A DNA stretch of 64,000 bases from Triplophysa rosa (lineage: Eukaryota; Chordata; Actinopteri; Cypriniformes; Nemacheilidae): positions 13,234,550-13,298,549 of the forward strand of contig NC_079902.1 in NCBI RefSeq assembly GCF_024868665.1, in the 5' to 3' direction. How positions within the stretch are numbered: the first letter of the stretch is position 1; every line of letters begins with the position of its first letter. The notes under the pieces are model-generated. The model did no database searches and was not told the origin of the DNA. It saw only the letters and a list, made by a program, of their open reading frames with translations. This document shows, in pieces, positions 44,188 through 56,590 of this stretch. A program made the position numbers and the translations under genes.

Positions 44188-46239
44188 GTCTGCACTTTGT
44201 AACCTTGGAATTTTTGGAACTTTTTTTATTCACATATTTGTGATATTTTTCCTTACATTGTGTACATTTTGGGACTTTCTTTAAGGAATCAAAAAGTGTT
44301 ATTTAAAATGTCAAACTTTACAAAAAGTTCTTATTAATTAAAGGCATAAAAATAATAAGAAATTAATTACCAAAATAATCAAATAAATCATACTTGCACA
44401 GTTTCTCAAATTTTACATTTGTCTTGTTTTAAGAATAGCTTTACTGGAGAACAAGAAATCAAAAACATTGCTTTTAAAATAATAAAAAATACAAAAAATT
44501 TAGTTGCATGACTGTCAAACCTATCCGTCTGTTACATCACTATGGGCAAAATTTTGTATTCCGAAAATTCATCTGCTCTGTTCAGCTCCAAACTTTTCAT
44601 AAAAAAAGTAGCTACAGCCACACGGTAACAAAGCATCCAAATCGGAAGAGCACTCAACAGAGCAACACTAAACTACAGTAGAAACCAACAGTGAACTGCT
44701 AAGCTATTGGCCTTTATTTTTCTATCCACGTGTGACTGAGTCTTCTCCTTTGTCATATTTCTTTCGATAATGCGCTGGCTCAATGTTATTAATGCTCAAT
44801 TTCACCCAATTATAAGACTGCTCAGTACTGGACAGCAGCCAGTGGAGGAAATGTGGATGAGAGAAAGGGAGGCACAGCTCTGTGTGTGGTCGCTTAATGT
44901 GTGGAAGATGATGCATTTGAGAACATGCGAGTACTGGAAAACACTTCAACACACAATGCTACACATGCTTTTATAGTGTTTAGATTCAATTTCTGTGTAA
45001 TTTATATGCACTTAAAGCGCCATTAATTCCCTCTTTCATCATCTCCCAGTTAAAAAGACCAGCATGGACCTTTTAAGTAAAGTCATCATGTTAACCAAAG
45101 AAAACTTGATAGTTAACAGCCATATCACCAAAGCATTCTCATGATAACTGCATAAAAGTCCAACTCAAGGGCTTACTATTGAAGGCCAGAGGTCAGCCAA
45201 CTCCCCTTAATAATAACAAGACACCCTGTCTTCTTAAAATGGACGCCTGCTTGTATTTTCTGATATAGACCCTCCATCTCTGAAAGTCATGCTTCACAGA
45301 TTTTGGCACTTCACATTGTGTGGGATGCTAGAATTTCATTGATTTTTCATGTTAGGGTAGTGTTCAAATATAGACCTCTTTTAAATCACAAGATAACAGA
45401 GGTAGATATATTTGTACTGCCAAATGTTTATACAACAGCTCCTAGGAAGATGGTTAAAAGGCAAAGGAGCCCCTAATGATCCTATTTTACATTTAAGTAG
45501 ATTTAGATGAATTGTATAGCGTGCCAAAAAAGCAAGCTGAGAGGCTTTTTACAAAAGGGGCACATTTTATCATTCGGCCAGCATATTGAAACAGTGCTCT
45601 GGGTAAAAGGGGACAAATCGATACGGCGAGCAAGTAAGAGAACATTCCGGAGCAGCAATGCGTTGAGCTAAGACTAAGGCAGCACCTGAGGCCCTGAATT
45701 CATTAGTCCTAACACACAGCTATACACTGACAGGTCACTTCTGACCAGCTTCACCTGTGAATAACTTTAGAATCAGTCTTTTCCACACAGTCTTGGCATG
45801 GTGAGTGCTGTTATTCTGCACAATGCTGAAATGTTTATTCAGTTTCATTAGTCTGATTAATTAAAAAATGTTTTAAAAATAATGTAATATTAAAGACGTA
45901 TGTGGTAAGGATTAAACATTACTTTTACTACTAAGAATATAGACTTTATATATATATTTTATTTATATATAGATGTTATTTCTGAAAACAAGCAACAAAA
46001 TACAAGTAAATTACATTAGCTAGCAAGTTAAAAGTATTTCTAGCCAGTATTATTTTGGGTTCCCAGTAGAAGAAGTGTTACTTGACTAAACGTAAATGCG
46101 ACAAAGTTACACGACAAATTGTTTATTTAAAAGAAATAATGTACAAGAAAATTCAATTAATTGTTTATTTAATACAATTATTATGCAATAAAATATGAAT
46201 ATACACACAAATTAAATACAGTATAAGTAGTTATTAATA
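44188..46239. other. intergenic, no feature recognised
   Basis: AT-rich; two overlapping open frames near 44722-44976 lack motifs. Confidence 0.5.
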
Positions 46240-46325
46240 TAATAGCCAGACCGATAAACAAACAGACCAGAAGTTAACTTCAGGCCAGGCGTGTGCATCC
46301 AATGAAACAGTCTATAATACAATAT
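46240..46325 (-). repeat. diverged relative of the 26618 MITE
   Basis: It shares GAAGTTAACTTC and GAAACAGTCTATAA with 26618-26680 in opposite orientation. Confidence 0.55.
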
Positions 46326-46388
46326 GAGAATAAAAGTAATGAAATAATGAATAAACAATCAACCAACCAGACAAACAAAAACTAAACG

Positions 46389-46585
46389 TGGAGATAGTTC
46401 ACCCAAAAAGGAAATTCCTTTAATTTACTCACCCTCATGCCATTCCAAACCTATATGACTTTATTTTGTATTAATTCTGTATACTATTTTGAATAATGTT
46501 GGTAACCAAAAAAATTGGCCCTTATAGACTTCCTTTGTATGGAGAGACATTTCTCAAAATATCTTCTTTTGTGTCATGCATTTCT
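46389..46585. mobile_element. GTTCACCC-family MITE, right-truncated
   Basis: It starts GGAGATAGTTCACCCAAAAA and continues TTTACTCACCCTCATGCCAT, but no right end is found before about 46585. Confidence 0.75.
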
Positions 46586-46662
46586 ATCAAATCTCTAAAA
46601 ATCCATAGTTATGTTCCAAAGAAACACAGAAAAATGGAGCATGCCTGCTCGCTGTTTTGCTG

Positions 46663-46889
46663 ATAAAGGGATAGCTCAACCAAAAAGAAAAATTCTGTTA
46701 TTATTTGTTCGTCCTTGTGTTGTTAAAAAACAATATGACTCTGCAGAGCAAAAAATGCATTGAAAAACGTCGGTAACCAAACAAGTTTGTGCTCCACAGA
46801 AGACATATACATGTTTTTTGTCATATACAGGTTTTTGAGGGTGAACAAATAATGACAGAATTTCTATTTTTGGGTGCACTATCCCTTTC
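46663..46889. mobile_element. GTTCACCC-family MITE, full length, diverged
   Basis: ATAAAGGGATAGCTCAACC at the left and TTTTGGGTGCACTATCCCTTT at the right. The TTAA borders are mutated. Confidence 0.8.
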
Positions 46890-47985
46890 ATAAATATGTC
46901 AGCAAAAACTGTGTAAACATCTATTCTTTCAGAGTAATACGCTTTAGCAAGCGCGCTCAATTTCTCTCTGTTTTTTTGGAACATAACTGTATGGATTTTA
47001 GAGACATGATAGAAAAACATGATAAAATGTTACCATTTCTTTCTTTCTTTCTTTCCTTGTTTTTGCAAGCAAACCAAAAAGACTTTAAGACTATAATAGA
47101 ATATGTCAACAAATCTCTCTCTCTCAGTCTCTCTCACCGGCCCAAAATAAACAAGCAGTACAGTGATGTTCTAGATAGTAGTCTGTGTCTGAACCTGATA
47201 AGGCAGGGTAAGAGTATGTGTTCTCAATGTACATGTGTACGGTCTTCCTGATTCTCTCCTCCTCCACCCCTCTTTATCTCTGTCTCTGCTCACAAGCTGC
47301 TCGAGCTAGATAAAGTCACATCTGGGAAGACTGCAATGTGTACACAGTTTTGCAGAAGGTCTATAAACACATACCCTGCATCATTAACTGGCTTAAAATA
47401 AACTACAGCGTTTGATAAGATCACAGACACTTATGATTACTGTAAAAACCTGATTCATTGAAACTGCTCTCTTAAAAACCACCCCCAAACAATCTGTAAT
47501 CATGATTAACATTAACAAATATACACATTGCCATGCTTTTGAACAGTTGTGTATGGAACAAATCATTTTCATTGCAGTTTTTTAACAGCTTGGGCTCTGC
47601 TGTGCCAGTCCATAAGCCAATATCCAAGTTTGGTGCAAACGGCACCATTTTGTACCAGATCTCTAACCTTGAGCTTGACAATGTACCAATGAATGGAAAA
47701 ACACCTACTCACTGGGCATAACAAGTATCTAACTGCCACTTAATGTCAGTATCCACAAGGCAGAAATCAACTAAGATAGACCAAAATGTGTGTACTGAAA
47801 GAGTTACATAACACACTCAGCACTTTCTCTTTAATATCTATCAAATGGAAAGTGTCACAGACCTTGGTTGACCACTGAGACCCTAAAGCTTTTCATTCAT
47901 TCATGTCTTAATATACTTATGTTGACTTTGCTTTTAATGTATTTTATGTTACATTTACTAGTGTTGCTGAACATAATAGTCCAAA
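46890..47985. other. intergenic; (TTTC)n at 47036-47058
   Basis: A 125-codon open frame (46874-47251) spans a TTTC and a CTCT tract and has no recognisable motif. Confidence 0.5.
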
Positions 47986-48345
47986 GGGCCAGATTTACTA
48001 AACAGGGCGAAATAGCGCGAGAGCGCCCCTGGGAGAGGGGATTTTCTGCAGGTGATTTACTAACAAGGTGCACATTAAAAAACACAGTCGCAATATCTCA
48101 TTCCCATAATGACCAACGCGATCTACCAATAGCAGGTCAAATTAGCACAGGGTTTAAGACACAAATACCAGTACAATGACGAGTGCAAACCTTAGTAAAT
48201 TGCATTGCGTAATTCATTTAAATACTCTCCTCCCATAAAGTTTGTATGTCCACGCCTTTCAGCACGTGTTTTTGGTAAATACCGACAGTAGTTTTACGCC
48301 AAAAGAGGCAGTTGTGCTGCCACAAGCTGTTAGTAAATCTGGTCC
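47986..48345. mobile_element. 360-bp MITE, GGGCCAGATTTACTAA ends
   Basis: GGGCCAGATTTACTAA at the left is inverted at the right (TTAGTAAATCTGGTCC). It is flanked by AAA on both sides, compatible with a 3-bp (PIF/Harbinger-type) duplication but not diagnostic. Confidence 0.75.
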
Positions 48346-49034
48346 AAAGAATGTAAAAAGTGCTGCACGGGATGTAAAATCTGTATCCGATGCTCTTTGG
48401 GTATGGGATAATTCAACTCATTAAAACATATCAAGCAAGAAAAAAATATAAAAATTTGACTTTACTTAATTATGGCTTAAGCTTATAAAAACAAGCAACA
48501 AGGAACCGCACACCAACATGTTGCGGATAATAAGCCTTCATCACCTTACTTGTTTTTAAATGCCTTTAAAGTCCCTGTGAAATTAAAAATTACATTTAAA
48601 ATCACAATTAAAAATTTTCATGAAATATTGCAGCGTTTATTGTAAATAGTTTCTCAATGTGGGTCATTCTCTGTTTAAAAATTGTGTGCCCTCATAATCT
48701 TCAGTTAAAATCTGAAAATGCACTTCCGTCAGTTGGCTGTATTTATACATCCAATCAAATCGCAGAGAAAGAAGAAAGCCACACCCACTGTTTTTCGCAT
48801 TCAAAATTCCATTTCACTCGGAAATGCGTCAAAATACTTCTTGTTCACAGGACTTTAAGCTTTAGCCTAATATGTTTTGATAATAGTGCCTATAGTGCTC
48901 AAGATGAAAATCTTTAGCAGGTTTGACCTCCAAACCTTTGAAAATGTCTTTACAATTTTAGTTAAATGTGCATGTAAAAAAGCAGGATGATAAAATGTCA
49001 ATAAGTTTGTGTCTACCTGGATTTAGGGGTAGGG
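48346..49034. other. intergenic, no feature recognised
   Basis: No gene seen. Confidence 0.5.
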
Positions 49035-49282
49035 TTAAAGGGTTTACCCAAAGCTAAAAATTCTGTCATCATTTATTCACCCTCATGTTGTACAAAACTT
49101 GTTTCTTCTGTGGAACACAAAAGAAGATATTTTGAGATGTCTCAGTGGTTTTATGTCCTTACAATAAAAGTCAATGGGGCCCAATGTTGTTTGCTTACGG
49201 ACATTCTTCAAAATGTCTTCTTTTGTGTTCTTTAGAAGGAAAGTCCTACAGGTTTGGGATTTTGGGTGAACTGTCCCTTTAA
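49035..49282. mobile_element. TTAA MITE, GTTCACCC family
   Basis: TTAAAGGGTTTACCCAAAGC at the left and GGGTGAACTGTCCCTTTAA at the right, TTAA on both sides. 248 bp. Confidence 0.85.
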
Positions 49283-51002
49283 AGAATAGACAACATCAGC
49301 CTGATATGAAGAAGTGGTCTATAAGGTGTCCTCACTAATAGAGTGAAACAAACCTGTGTGTATGGCAGCAGGCCGCAGTCAGTGATGTGGGAAACATCGC
49401 TCCATCCCTTCGCTCCAGTGATCCCAGCGGTGGGATGTCATGTGAACCCAGTGTCAAAATGCAGAAAAACGAGAGAAAGACTGGGGAGGGAAGAATTGTC
49501 CACTGATGTGTGTGGATGTCTATAATCTCTTAAATGCTGTCAGACTTGTATTGTTTCTAAACCTTATGGGTAAATACCAATGGCCTTTTTCTATTTCCAC
49601 AGTAACCTTGACTGCTGTCAGGTCAGCACAACATAATTCTCTTAGCAGACACAGCCTTGCAGCAGTATGCGGCTGAAACTTAGAGCAAAGAGTACGGTTC
49701 ACCTGTCTCATTTATCTTGAGAACACACAAACGCACATAGTAAAGGGGTCGTTTTTTTCCACTGTGTCCATTTTCTGACGAAACAAAAGCAAATGAAAAA
49801 ACACTGACCTTTTTTCCCTTTTGCCGCTTTGTTATTTAAGAGGACAGGATATAGCGAGGAAAGATGATAAATATATTTCCAAATTTGAGCCATGATTTGA
49901 ACTCCATCACCACAACTTCAACAAAACATTGATTTTACATTCAGACAGTCGGGTTGGAACTGATTTTGCTTATTGAGAGATGTTCCTAGGTCAACATAGT
50001 TTGTTGACCCTGGAACAACATTTCTGTAGAAAATCCCAAACCCTAACTATAATTTATCTCTAAAATCAGATTGAAATTATATTGTAGATGAATAATGAGT
50101 GGATAAATCTGAAAACGTCACCTTTGCGTTTTCGTGTGAACAGCCTATCCGTATATTTTCTAAAACTATGATGTCATCACCCCAGCGTGCAAAGTTGATG
50201 CGCATGCTCCAAATCTTCTTCTCCGTTTTTAGTGTATCTCTGTAAAAATATTTGTATCTAAATCATTTTGTTCTAAGAAACATTTATTCAAACTAATTAC
50301 AAGTGACCGTTTTATTTGTATATTTATGAAAATAAATATAACTATTTGCGAATATTTATATTGTTTGCTACTTTTTCCATGTAGGCTAGTTAAACAATTA
50401 CTAAGGGATAGCTTCCAGCTTATTTTATTTCTTGAGTTTATTTACTTGATGGGACTGTTGAAAGTCTACCAACATCACAATATTTCCCTCATCTGTTGTT
50501 ATGTCATACAATATACGCTACAGATAAGAATAACATTTTTTACCAACACAAAACCATTACCAACAACAACTACAGTACACATAACCACATTAGCAGTAAA
50601 GCTGTTGAGTGTTCATGAGTAATGTATTTACCAAATTCATGGTCCTTAATGGATCGACTGCAGAGCACTGCCTCCATCTGAATGATTTCATCGCACAGAG
50701 CCGCCCACAACTCATGAGAATTGATGACATGGTGTGGGACTTGTTAGATATGTTACTAAAGCAATTAAATATGATTTGAGAATATGTTAAAATCTACCTA
50801 AAAAAGGTTGAAAAATATTGGGCAAGTGTGATGAGTGAAGGTCAAGTGCTCTACAGTATGGGATCCAATGTACAGCCAAAAGAACATCATATGTATGACA
50901 ATGATCCATGTACTATTGTTGGTGTACCCACTTAGCTACCCTGCTCAGAATAGAATAAACATGCTTATACTGCCACCATGTGGTCATATACCATGTTTAA
51001 CT
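49283..51002. other. intergenic, no feature recognised
   Basis: No exon or full repeat identified. The 50100-50240 stretch is somewhat GC-richer with no assignable structure. Confidence 0.45.
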
Positions 51003-51307
51003 GTAAGGGATACTTCACCCAAAAATGAAAATTCTGTCATCATTTACTCACCCTCAGATTGTTACAAACCTGTATAACTTTCTTTGTTCTGCTGAACACA
51101 TGGAAGATGGAAAATCTCACCCCCCATTGACTCCCACAGTATTTATTTTCCCTACTATGACAGTAAATGGTAGGTGAGATCTGACATTCTTCCAAATTTC
51201 TTCCCGTGTGTTCAGCAAAATAAAGAGATGTATACATGGTTTGGAACCACCTGAGGGTGAGTAAATGATCACAGAATTTTCATTTTTGAGTGAACTGTTC
51301 CTTTTAA
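51003..51307. mobile_element. GTTCACCC-family MITE, full length
   Basis: GTAAGGGATACTTCACCC at the left and GAGTGAACTGTTCCTTTTAA at the right, with matching TTTACTCACCCTCA and TGAGGGTGAGTAAA subterminal words. The left TTAA is mutated. Confidence 0.85.
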
Positions 51308-51937
51308 CTTCTAGTTGCGGTTTCCATTTGTGTTTTAAGATGGGGTTTTTTTGCAGGTGCATTTAAAAACAGTATGAAAGTGGATGCAGGCACAACAAGG
51401 TAAGTACATCCTAAGTCTGTCTTGATTGTTTTGGGGTTAACTGAATCACATGATTATATATCAGTTTGAAGAGCTTTGTAGCTTTCTTACTGTGGAGAGA
51501 AGGCCAGAACAAAAACATTTTCAAATTATCTGAATGAATGTGGACACAGCCTTACTGAGGAGAACAGAGTGAGTCAGGATTAGAACTGACAAGACACTAC
51601 AGAAAGCCTATTGGTTGGCCTTTTCATGAGGTAAATTGGATGTCTGACTGACCTTATCAATGGACTCTGGCCCCAAACCTCCTAACTGCTAGCATTTACA
51701 GCACAAAGGTTAATGGAAGGAGTTGGAGCCAGAATGAAGGTTATGGATGGAGCTCTAGCTTACATGCCAGCTCAGAGGTCAGATCATCTTCAGAGATTTA
51801 GACAACAAGCAGGAACTGGCACGTCTTCAAGTCTTCGGATCAGAAGCACTGATCTGAAATGAGATTTAATGAGACTTGTTAGATTTTCTTTGTATTCATA
51901 TTTCAAAACACTGTTTAAGCCACAGATTATGCAACAG
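51308..51937. other. intergenic, no feature recognised
   Basis: No gene seen. Confidence 0.5.
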
Positions 51938-52870
51938 TTAAAGGGATAGATCACCCAAAAATTTTAATTCTGTCATCATTTAATCACCCTCTTGTCATTT
52001 CAAACCTGTATAAAAATATGGTATTTTGAAGAATTTTGTTAACCGAGCAACAGCGGTACCCATTCGCGTCTATAGTATGGGCGCAAAACCAATGCAAGAC
52101 AATGGGTAGTGCAGTTGTTTGTCTACCAGCAGGGGCGATTCTAGGTTTTCAATATTAGGGGGGCTCAGCCTCCAATGAGGATATATATATATATTTATAG
52201 CCAGTCTCTAAGCACCACATACTGTATTCTTTACTAAAATAAATAATTAAGAAATTATATGCAGAATATTGTTATTAAAATTAATATCACATTAATCGAT
52301 CAATCTGCAACATTTATAATTCAAAGTGACAACAACAGCCACAAATCCATTTAATAAATGTAAATAAATCAACTATCATTATCTAGTAGAAGGAATAACT
52401 TGACATGATGTTTCCCTGCCATTCATTCTGATTGGCACGAGCGCTGTCACTGCATGCTCATCCATTACATCCACATTTGTTTTAAATTAATAATACAAAT
52501 ACTGAAGCGTCTGAAAAATGACAAAGAGCGTCTAGGTACACTTTTGTTTACTCACGTCGTCTTTCCGGGGCTCTCAAAACTACCGTCAACTCTCTATAAC
52601 TAGGCGCAGAAAAATAAAACAGCACTTCATTCATGAATGACACATTTCTGTGCACTACAATATCATCATGATCATTTTCTAAATTATGCCATCATTGGTG
52701 TGAAGTGCTTTCATTTTGCAGGAGCTAAACAACTAACGTGGCTAAAGCTCCCCTAAAAAGGGCCTAGCAACGCCACTGTCTACCAGCATTCTTCAGAATA
52801 TCTTCTTTTGTGTGCTGCAGAAGAAAGCAAGTCATACAAGTATGAAATGACAAGAGGGTGAGTAAATGAT
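51938..52870. mobile_element. GTTCACCC-family MITE split by hAT element
   Basis: It begins TTAAAGGGATAGATCACCC. The body resumes after the hAT insertion at CATTCTTCAGAATATCTTC and runs to AGAGGGTGAGTAAATGAT; the final right end is lost. Confidence 0.85.
52130..52778. mobile_element. non-autonomous hAT element D, 8-bp TSD
   Basis: Ends CAGGGGCGATTCTAGG and (inverse) CAGTGGCGTTGCTAGG. TCTACCAG is present at 52122-52129 and 52779-52786. The 649-bp AT-rich interior has no transposase. It interrupts the GTTCACCC MITE. Confidence 0.9.
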
Positions 52871-52997
52871 CCATCAACCATTCACTTTATCATATTATTC
52901 TTAAATAGGGAGGCTCAGAGATGATGTACTTTTGTATGCAAAACCCAGAAGCGAGTTAACATTTTAGGACTTCCGGTTCCATTGCACCAATGTCTAT

Positions 52998-54286
52998 TAG
53001 GGCTGTGTATTGGCAAGTGCCTCCCGATACGATACATATCACGATAGACAGTGTTGGGTAAGTTACTAAATACTAGTAAATTAAATTTAAAAAAGTAATT
53101 AAATACTAGTTACTAATTACATATTCAATAGTTAAATTAGATTACTGTACAAATTACTCTCTCCAAAAAGTATTTAGTTACTTATTACTAATTACTTTCT
53201 ATATCCTACATCAACCTTGATTAGTTAAGTGATTCAAGGATAGACATGAAAGGGCTCTTTTAATTCATTCAAATAAATAATATAAACTACATAAAGTACT
53301 CTTATTTACTGACCAAAGTATTACAAATGTGAGAATTATACATTAAAGCATTCATTTTAAAGTTAGACTTTGAATTTTGATGTTAATTCCACTATTGCAC
53401 ACACATATATTACACAAAAAACGTATTTAATTACATCAGAAGTAACTGTAATTAAATTACAGAAAAAATAAGAGTAATCCCTTACTTTACTTTTTCAAGG
53501 GAAAAGTAATTAAATTACAGTAACTAATTACTTAGTAACTAGTTACACCCAACACTGACGATAGATTGGTCACGATACAATATATTGCTATGCATTTCGA
53601 TATGATACACATTTGCGGTATATTGCAATACTTTAAATAGAAAATGTAAAAAGTAGAGCTAGAAATACAACATGCTGTGCACCACCGGGGGTTTTCTGTA
53701 AGGATAAGTGTAAAAACATCCCTTACCTCTGCAGAGTGGCCATGATGTGCGATACATGGACCTTTAGATCAGAGGTTTGGGTTCTCAAACTGTGGATTGC
53801 GCCCCTCAAGTGGGTAGCACAGGGGAATAAGGTGGCTCACTCAAGTCACTTGGCTGTTGTGGTGCATTATAGTTAAAACAATGAACATGGGCAGTATAAA
53901 ACCCCTGCTTCATCCGTGCTGTAAATGTGCTGGTGTCACATCCGTGAAAGCACAATAAATGTCATTGTTACTTTTCTTAATAAACTTTTTGTCTAATGCA
54001 CTGCAGTAGCCAAGTGACTTGTGTCATGACTTGCGAAGCCTACAAACAGCATTATTTTATATAACTCATTACTCCATGACTTATTTTGAAAACCAAAGCA
54101 CACCCACACATCAGCTCTGAGAGCTCCAAGCGTTCTTATATTTTTCGCCATGCTCGCTTCCACTTACTTTTGGCCGTATGTATATGACTTGATTTAAAAA
54201 ATATATATCGATAGGTATCACTATCGATACACTATCGAAAAAAAAATTGCGATAGTTACATGTATCGATATTTTTGCACAGCCCTA
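52998..54286. mobile_element. non-autonomous hAT element A, 8-bp TSD
   Basis: Both ends read TAGGGCTGTG (the right one in inverse). ATGTCTAT lies at 52990-52997 and 54287-54294. The subterminal parts are rich in CGATA words on both sides. It contains hAT element B. No transposase frame. Confidence 0.9.
53049..53557. mobile_element. non-autonomous hAT element B nested in A, 8-bp TSD
   Basis: Ends CAGTGTTGGGTAAGTTACTA and (inverse) CAGTGTTGGGTGTAACTAG. ACGATAGA is present at 53041-53048 and 53558-53565. 509 bp, dense in TAGTTACTAATTAC-type words, with no coding capacity. Confidence 0.92.
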
Positions 54287-54485
54287 ATGTCTATGGGTTT
54301 TTTGAATGGGTTTTTGGTAAATCGCCCGAAATAAGTTCTGTGGTTAACAAAACCTCTAAATATTTTCACGTTTTATTCTATGACATAAAACACACCAATT
54401 ATAACCCGCTTGTGATTTTTTTAAAGCCTTTATTGTGTCTTAAAAACGGCGGTTGCTAAAAATGACTACATCATTTGGCGGGGAC

Positions 54486-56138
54486 CAGAGTCGGCACCAG
54501 GGTGCGCAAAGTGAGGGGGATGCTATGTTTAGTGGGGGGCCAGGGTTTAGGGGTCTAGAATGGGCTGGTGTCCCGAAATTTCATCCTACCCGTCAGATTA
54601 TCCTACCAGGCATGCGCACATCAATGTTACGTCATTTTCTTGCACTATAAAATCATCCTACTTGTTTATTTTATACTGCTACGGGAATCTGATTGTGTAT
54701 TTTCGTTGTAAAATCATTCTAGGCCTACATATTTATTTAGTACTGGTAGTACAATTATAAATTAATTGCGCTGTAAATTAATCATACATGTTTCTTTTAT
54801 GCTGGTAGGATAATCTGAAAGGGTATTTACGATGTAAATTTATTTAATGTGTTCATTTTAAACTGGTAGGACTATCTGACAGGGTATTTTGCATTGTAAA
54901 ATCATCCTACCTGTTTATTTTGTCGATGTGGTTTAGATTATAGCCTAAATTTTGCCCTGCGGTAGGAAACGCTGACAGGTTGGACAATTCGAGGTTGAGA
55001 CACGGCACATAGGCTGAGGTCTCGCTCTGTTCTGTTTCAGTGTGCGGCTCTTCTGGTGTTAAGAAGCGGCACTCAGGCCATTCCCCAGTTTTCTTCTCAA
55101 GTTTAAGTTTTACCAATTTACTTATTTATCAATCGTGGAAAACCTGATCTATATGCAACGTGGTAGATCTATATGCAACCAAATCACACTTGTAAAAGCG
55201 GCACATTCGCACATAACGAGTGCGCGAACAAATCCATGTCTGCACACGTCAGCCGCGCACTGCCTTTTTCATTGAGAGCCAGACATTTTTAACTATAACA
55301 CAATAAAAAATCTAGTTAAATCCTGCCTATGGGTGCGCAATACCTGCGAGTTGTAGATACAAAGCTTTTCATCCAGTGCGCGCTGCCGTTTTGAAGTTTA
55401 ACAATTCTAAATGTCCATTTCGAGGACAGCATTGCATATTTCGCATAGCTTTTTCAAAGCTAATAAATTAAACTGAACTAAAAGACATGAAAGACACTGT
55501 ATGAAAGACACTGAAACTGAAAGGCTAATTTTTTATATCAACTTGGAGGAGAGCAAATGTTTATGACATTTTGACAAAAAGAACTGGAAATACACCGATC
55601 ATAGCCTACATAAATTCAGCGGAAGTTAATAAATGAAGATTATTCATTTAGACGCATATATAGAAAAAAATATAGAGAAAAATGTCAAAAGCAGGCTTTA
55701 AAGAAAAAGGGGACTGTTCACCAGTAGAGCTTTATGTCTAACAAAACAATCGCATCATTATAACAACACTAAAGAGCGAGCTCTTGCTTTCTGATAGACA
55801 GCCTGTATCTCAACTTGTCACCGTTTGCATAATAATGCCCGTTTCTTGTTAAGCAATGCATACAGAAACGTTCCCGCTGGACGCAAGTAGCCCTTTAGCT
55901 TGTGTTTTTAACAACACATGAAAGTACAGCACAAGACAATGTCTTTAAAATCTGTTAATGAATAAATAAATCATTTTTACCCTCTGCTCTTGTTGTTTCT
56001 TTAATAAATATAAACCAAATTCATTCTCCAAATGATTTTTAAATGATTTCGTCCTTTATCATTTAAAAAGTGAGGGGGCACAGTGACTGAAGTGGCCGGG
56101 CCATGCCCCCCTAGTGCCCCCTCGTGGCGCCGACGCTG
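54486..56138. mobile_element. non-autonomous hAT element C, 8-bp TSD
   Basis: Left CAGAGTCGGCACCAGGGTG and inverse right CAGCGTCGGCGCCACGAGG. GCGGGGAC is present at 54478-54485 and 56139-56146. The 1653-bp element carries a ~62-bp tandem array near its left end but no recognisable transposase. Confidence 0.92.
54585..54925 (+). repeat. degenerate ~62-bp tandem array in hAT C
   Basis: The word TGTAAAATCAT (or TATAAAATCAT, TGTAAATTAAT) recurs at about 54646, 54707, 54772, 54833 and 54895, spaced 61-65 bp. Each is followed by TACTTGTTTATTTTA-like then CTGGTAGGA-like words. About 4-5 units. Confidence 0.8.
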
Positions 56139-56210
56139 GCGGGGACGTTAGAAGTCATCGCGCATATAAAGCGCACAAATAATGCAACATGGGCACAAAT
56201 CTCTTAAAAC

Positions 56211-56590
56211 GTAGATGTGAATTCATTCACGGAGTAATTACTCACCAGGCAACACAGTTTTAATAAAGTTTGAAAGAGTTGTCGGAGGCTTGGTGATGGT
56301 GACGTTGATTTAGAGCGACCTTAAGTGTCAGTCTGTTGATAGCATTGTGTTAGCTTTTTACTTCTGCCGATTGTATTTCAGCTTCAAAAGTAACAAATGT
56401 GGTGTCAACTTGTAAAGAATATCTTGATAGACAAAACATGTAAGTTAACTTATTTTTTTGCGATTTTCCAAAAGTCTATGGGAAAAATTCACACGCTTTC
56501 GATCGAGGGAGCACGTGCGCCGCTAACTTCCGGGTTGACATACAAAAACGCGTTATCTCTGTGGCTCCCTATGCTGTAGTTGTTCACTAA
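56211..56590. other. spacer between R18 copy and fold-back
   Basis: No gene or clear repeat boundary seen. Confidence 0.4.

Larger units (their letters stand above)
52916..56210 (+). repeat. interspersed repeat 'R18', copy 2, split by hAT insertions
   Basis: Segments 52916-52997, 54287-54485 and 56147-~56210 together align with the uninterrupted copy at 18159-18470. Removing the two insertions and one duplication each restores colinearity. Confidence 0.8.

Noticed and set aside
46874..47251. 125-codon plus-strand frame as a host gene
   Set aside because: It overlaps a MITE end and crosses TTTC and CT runs that give Phe/Leu/Ser stretches; no conserved motif.
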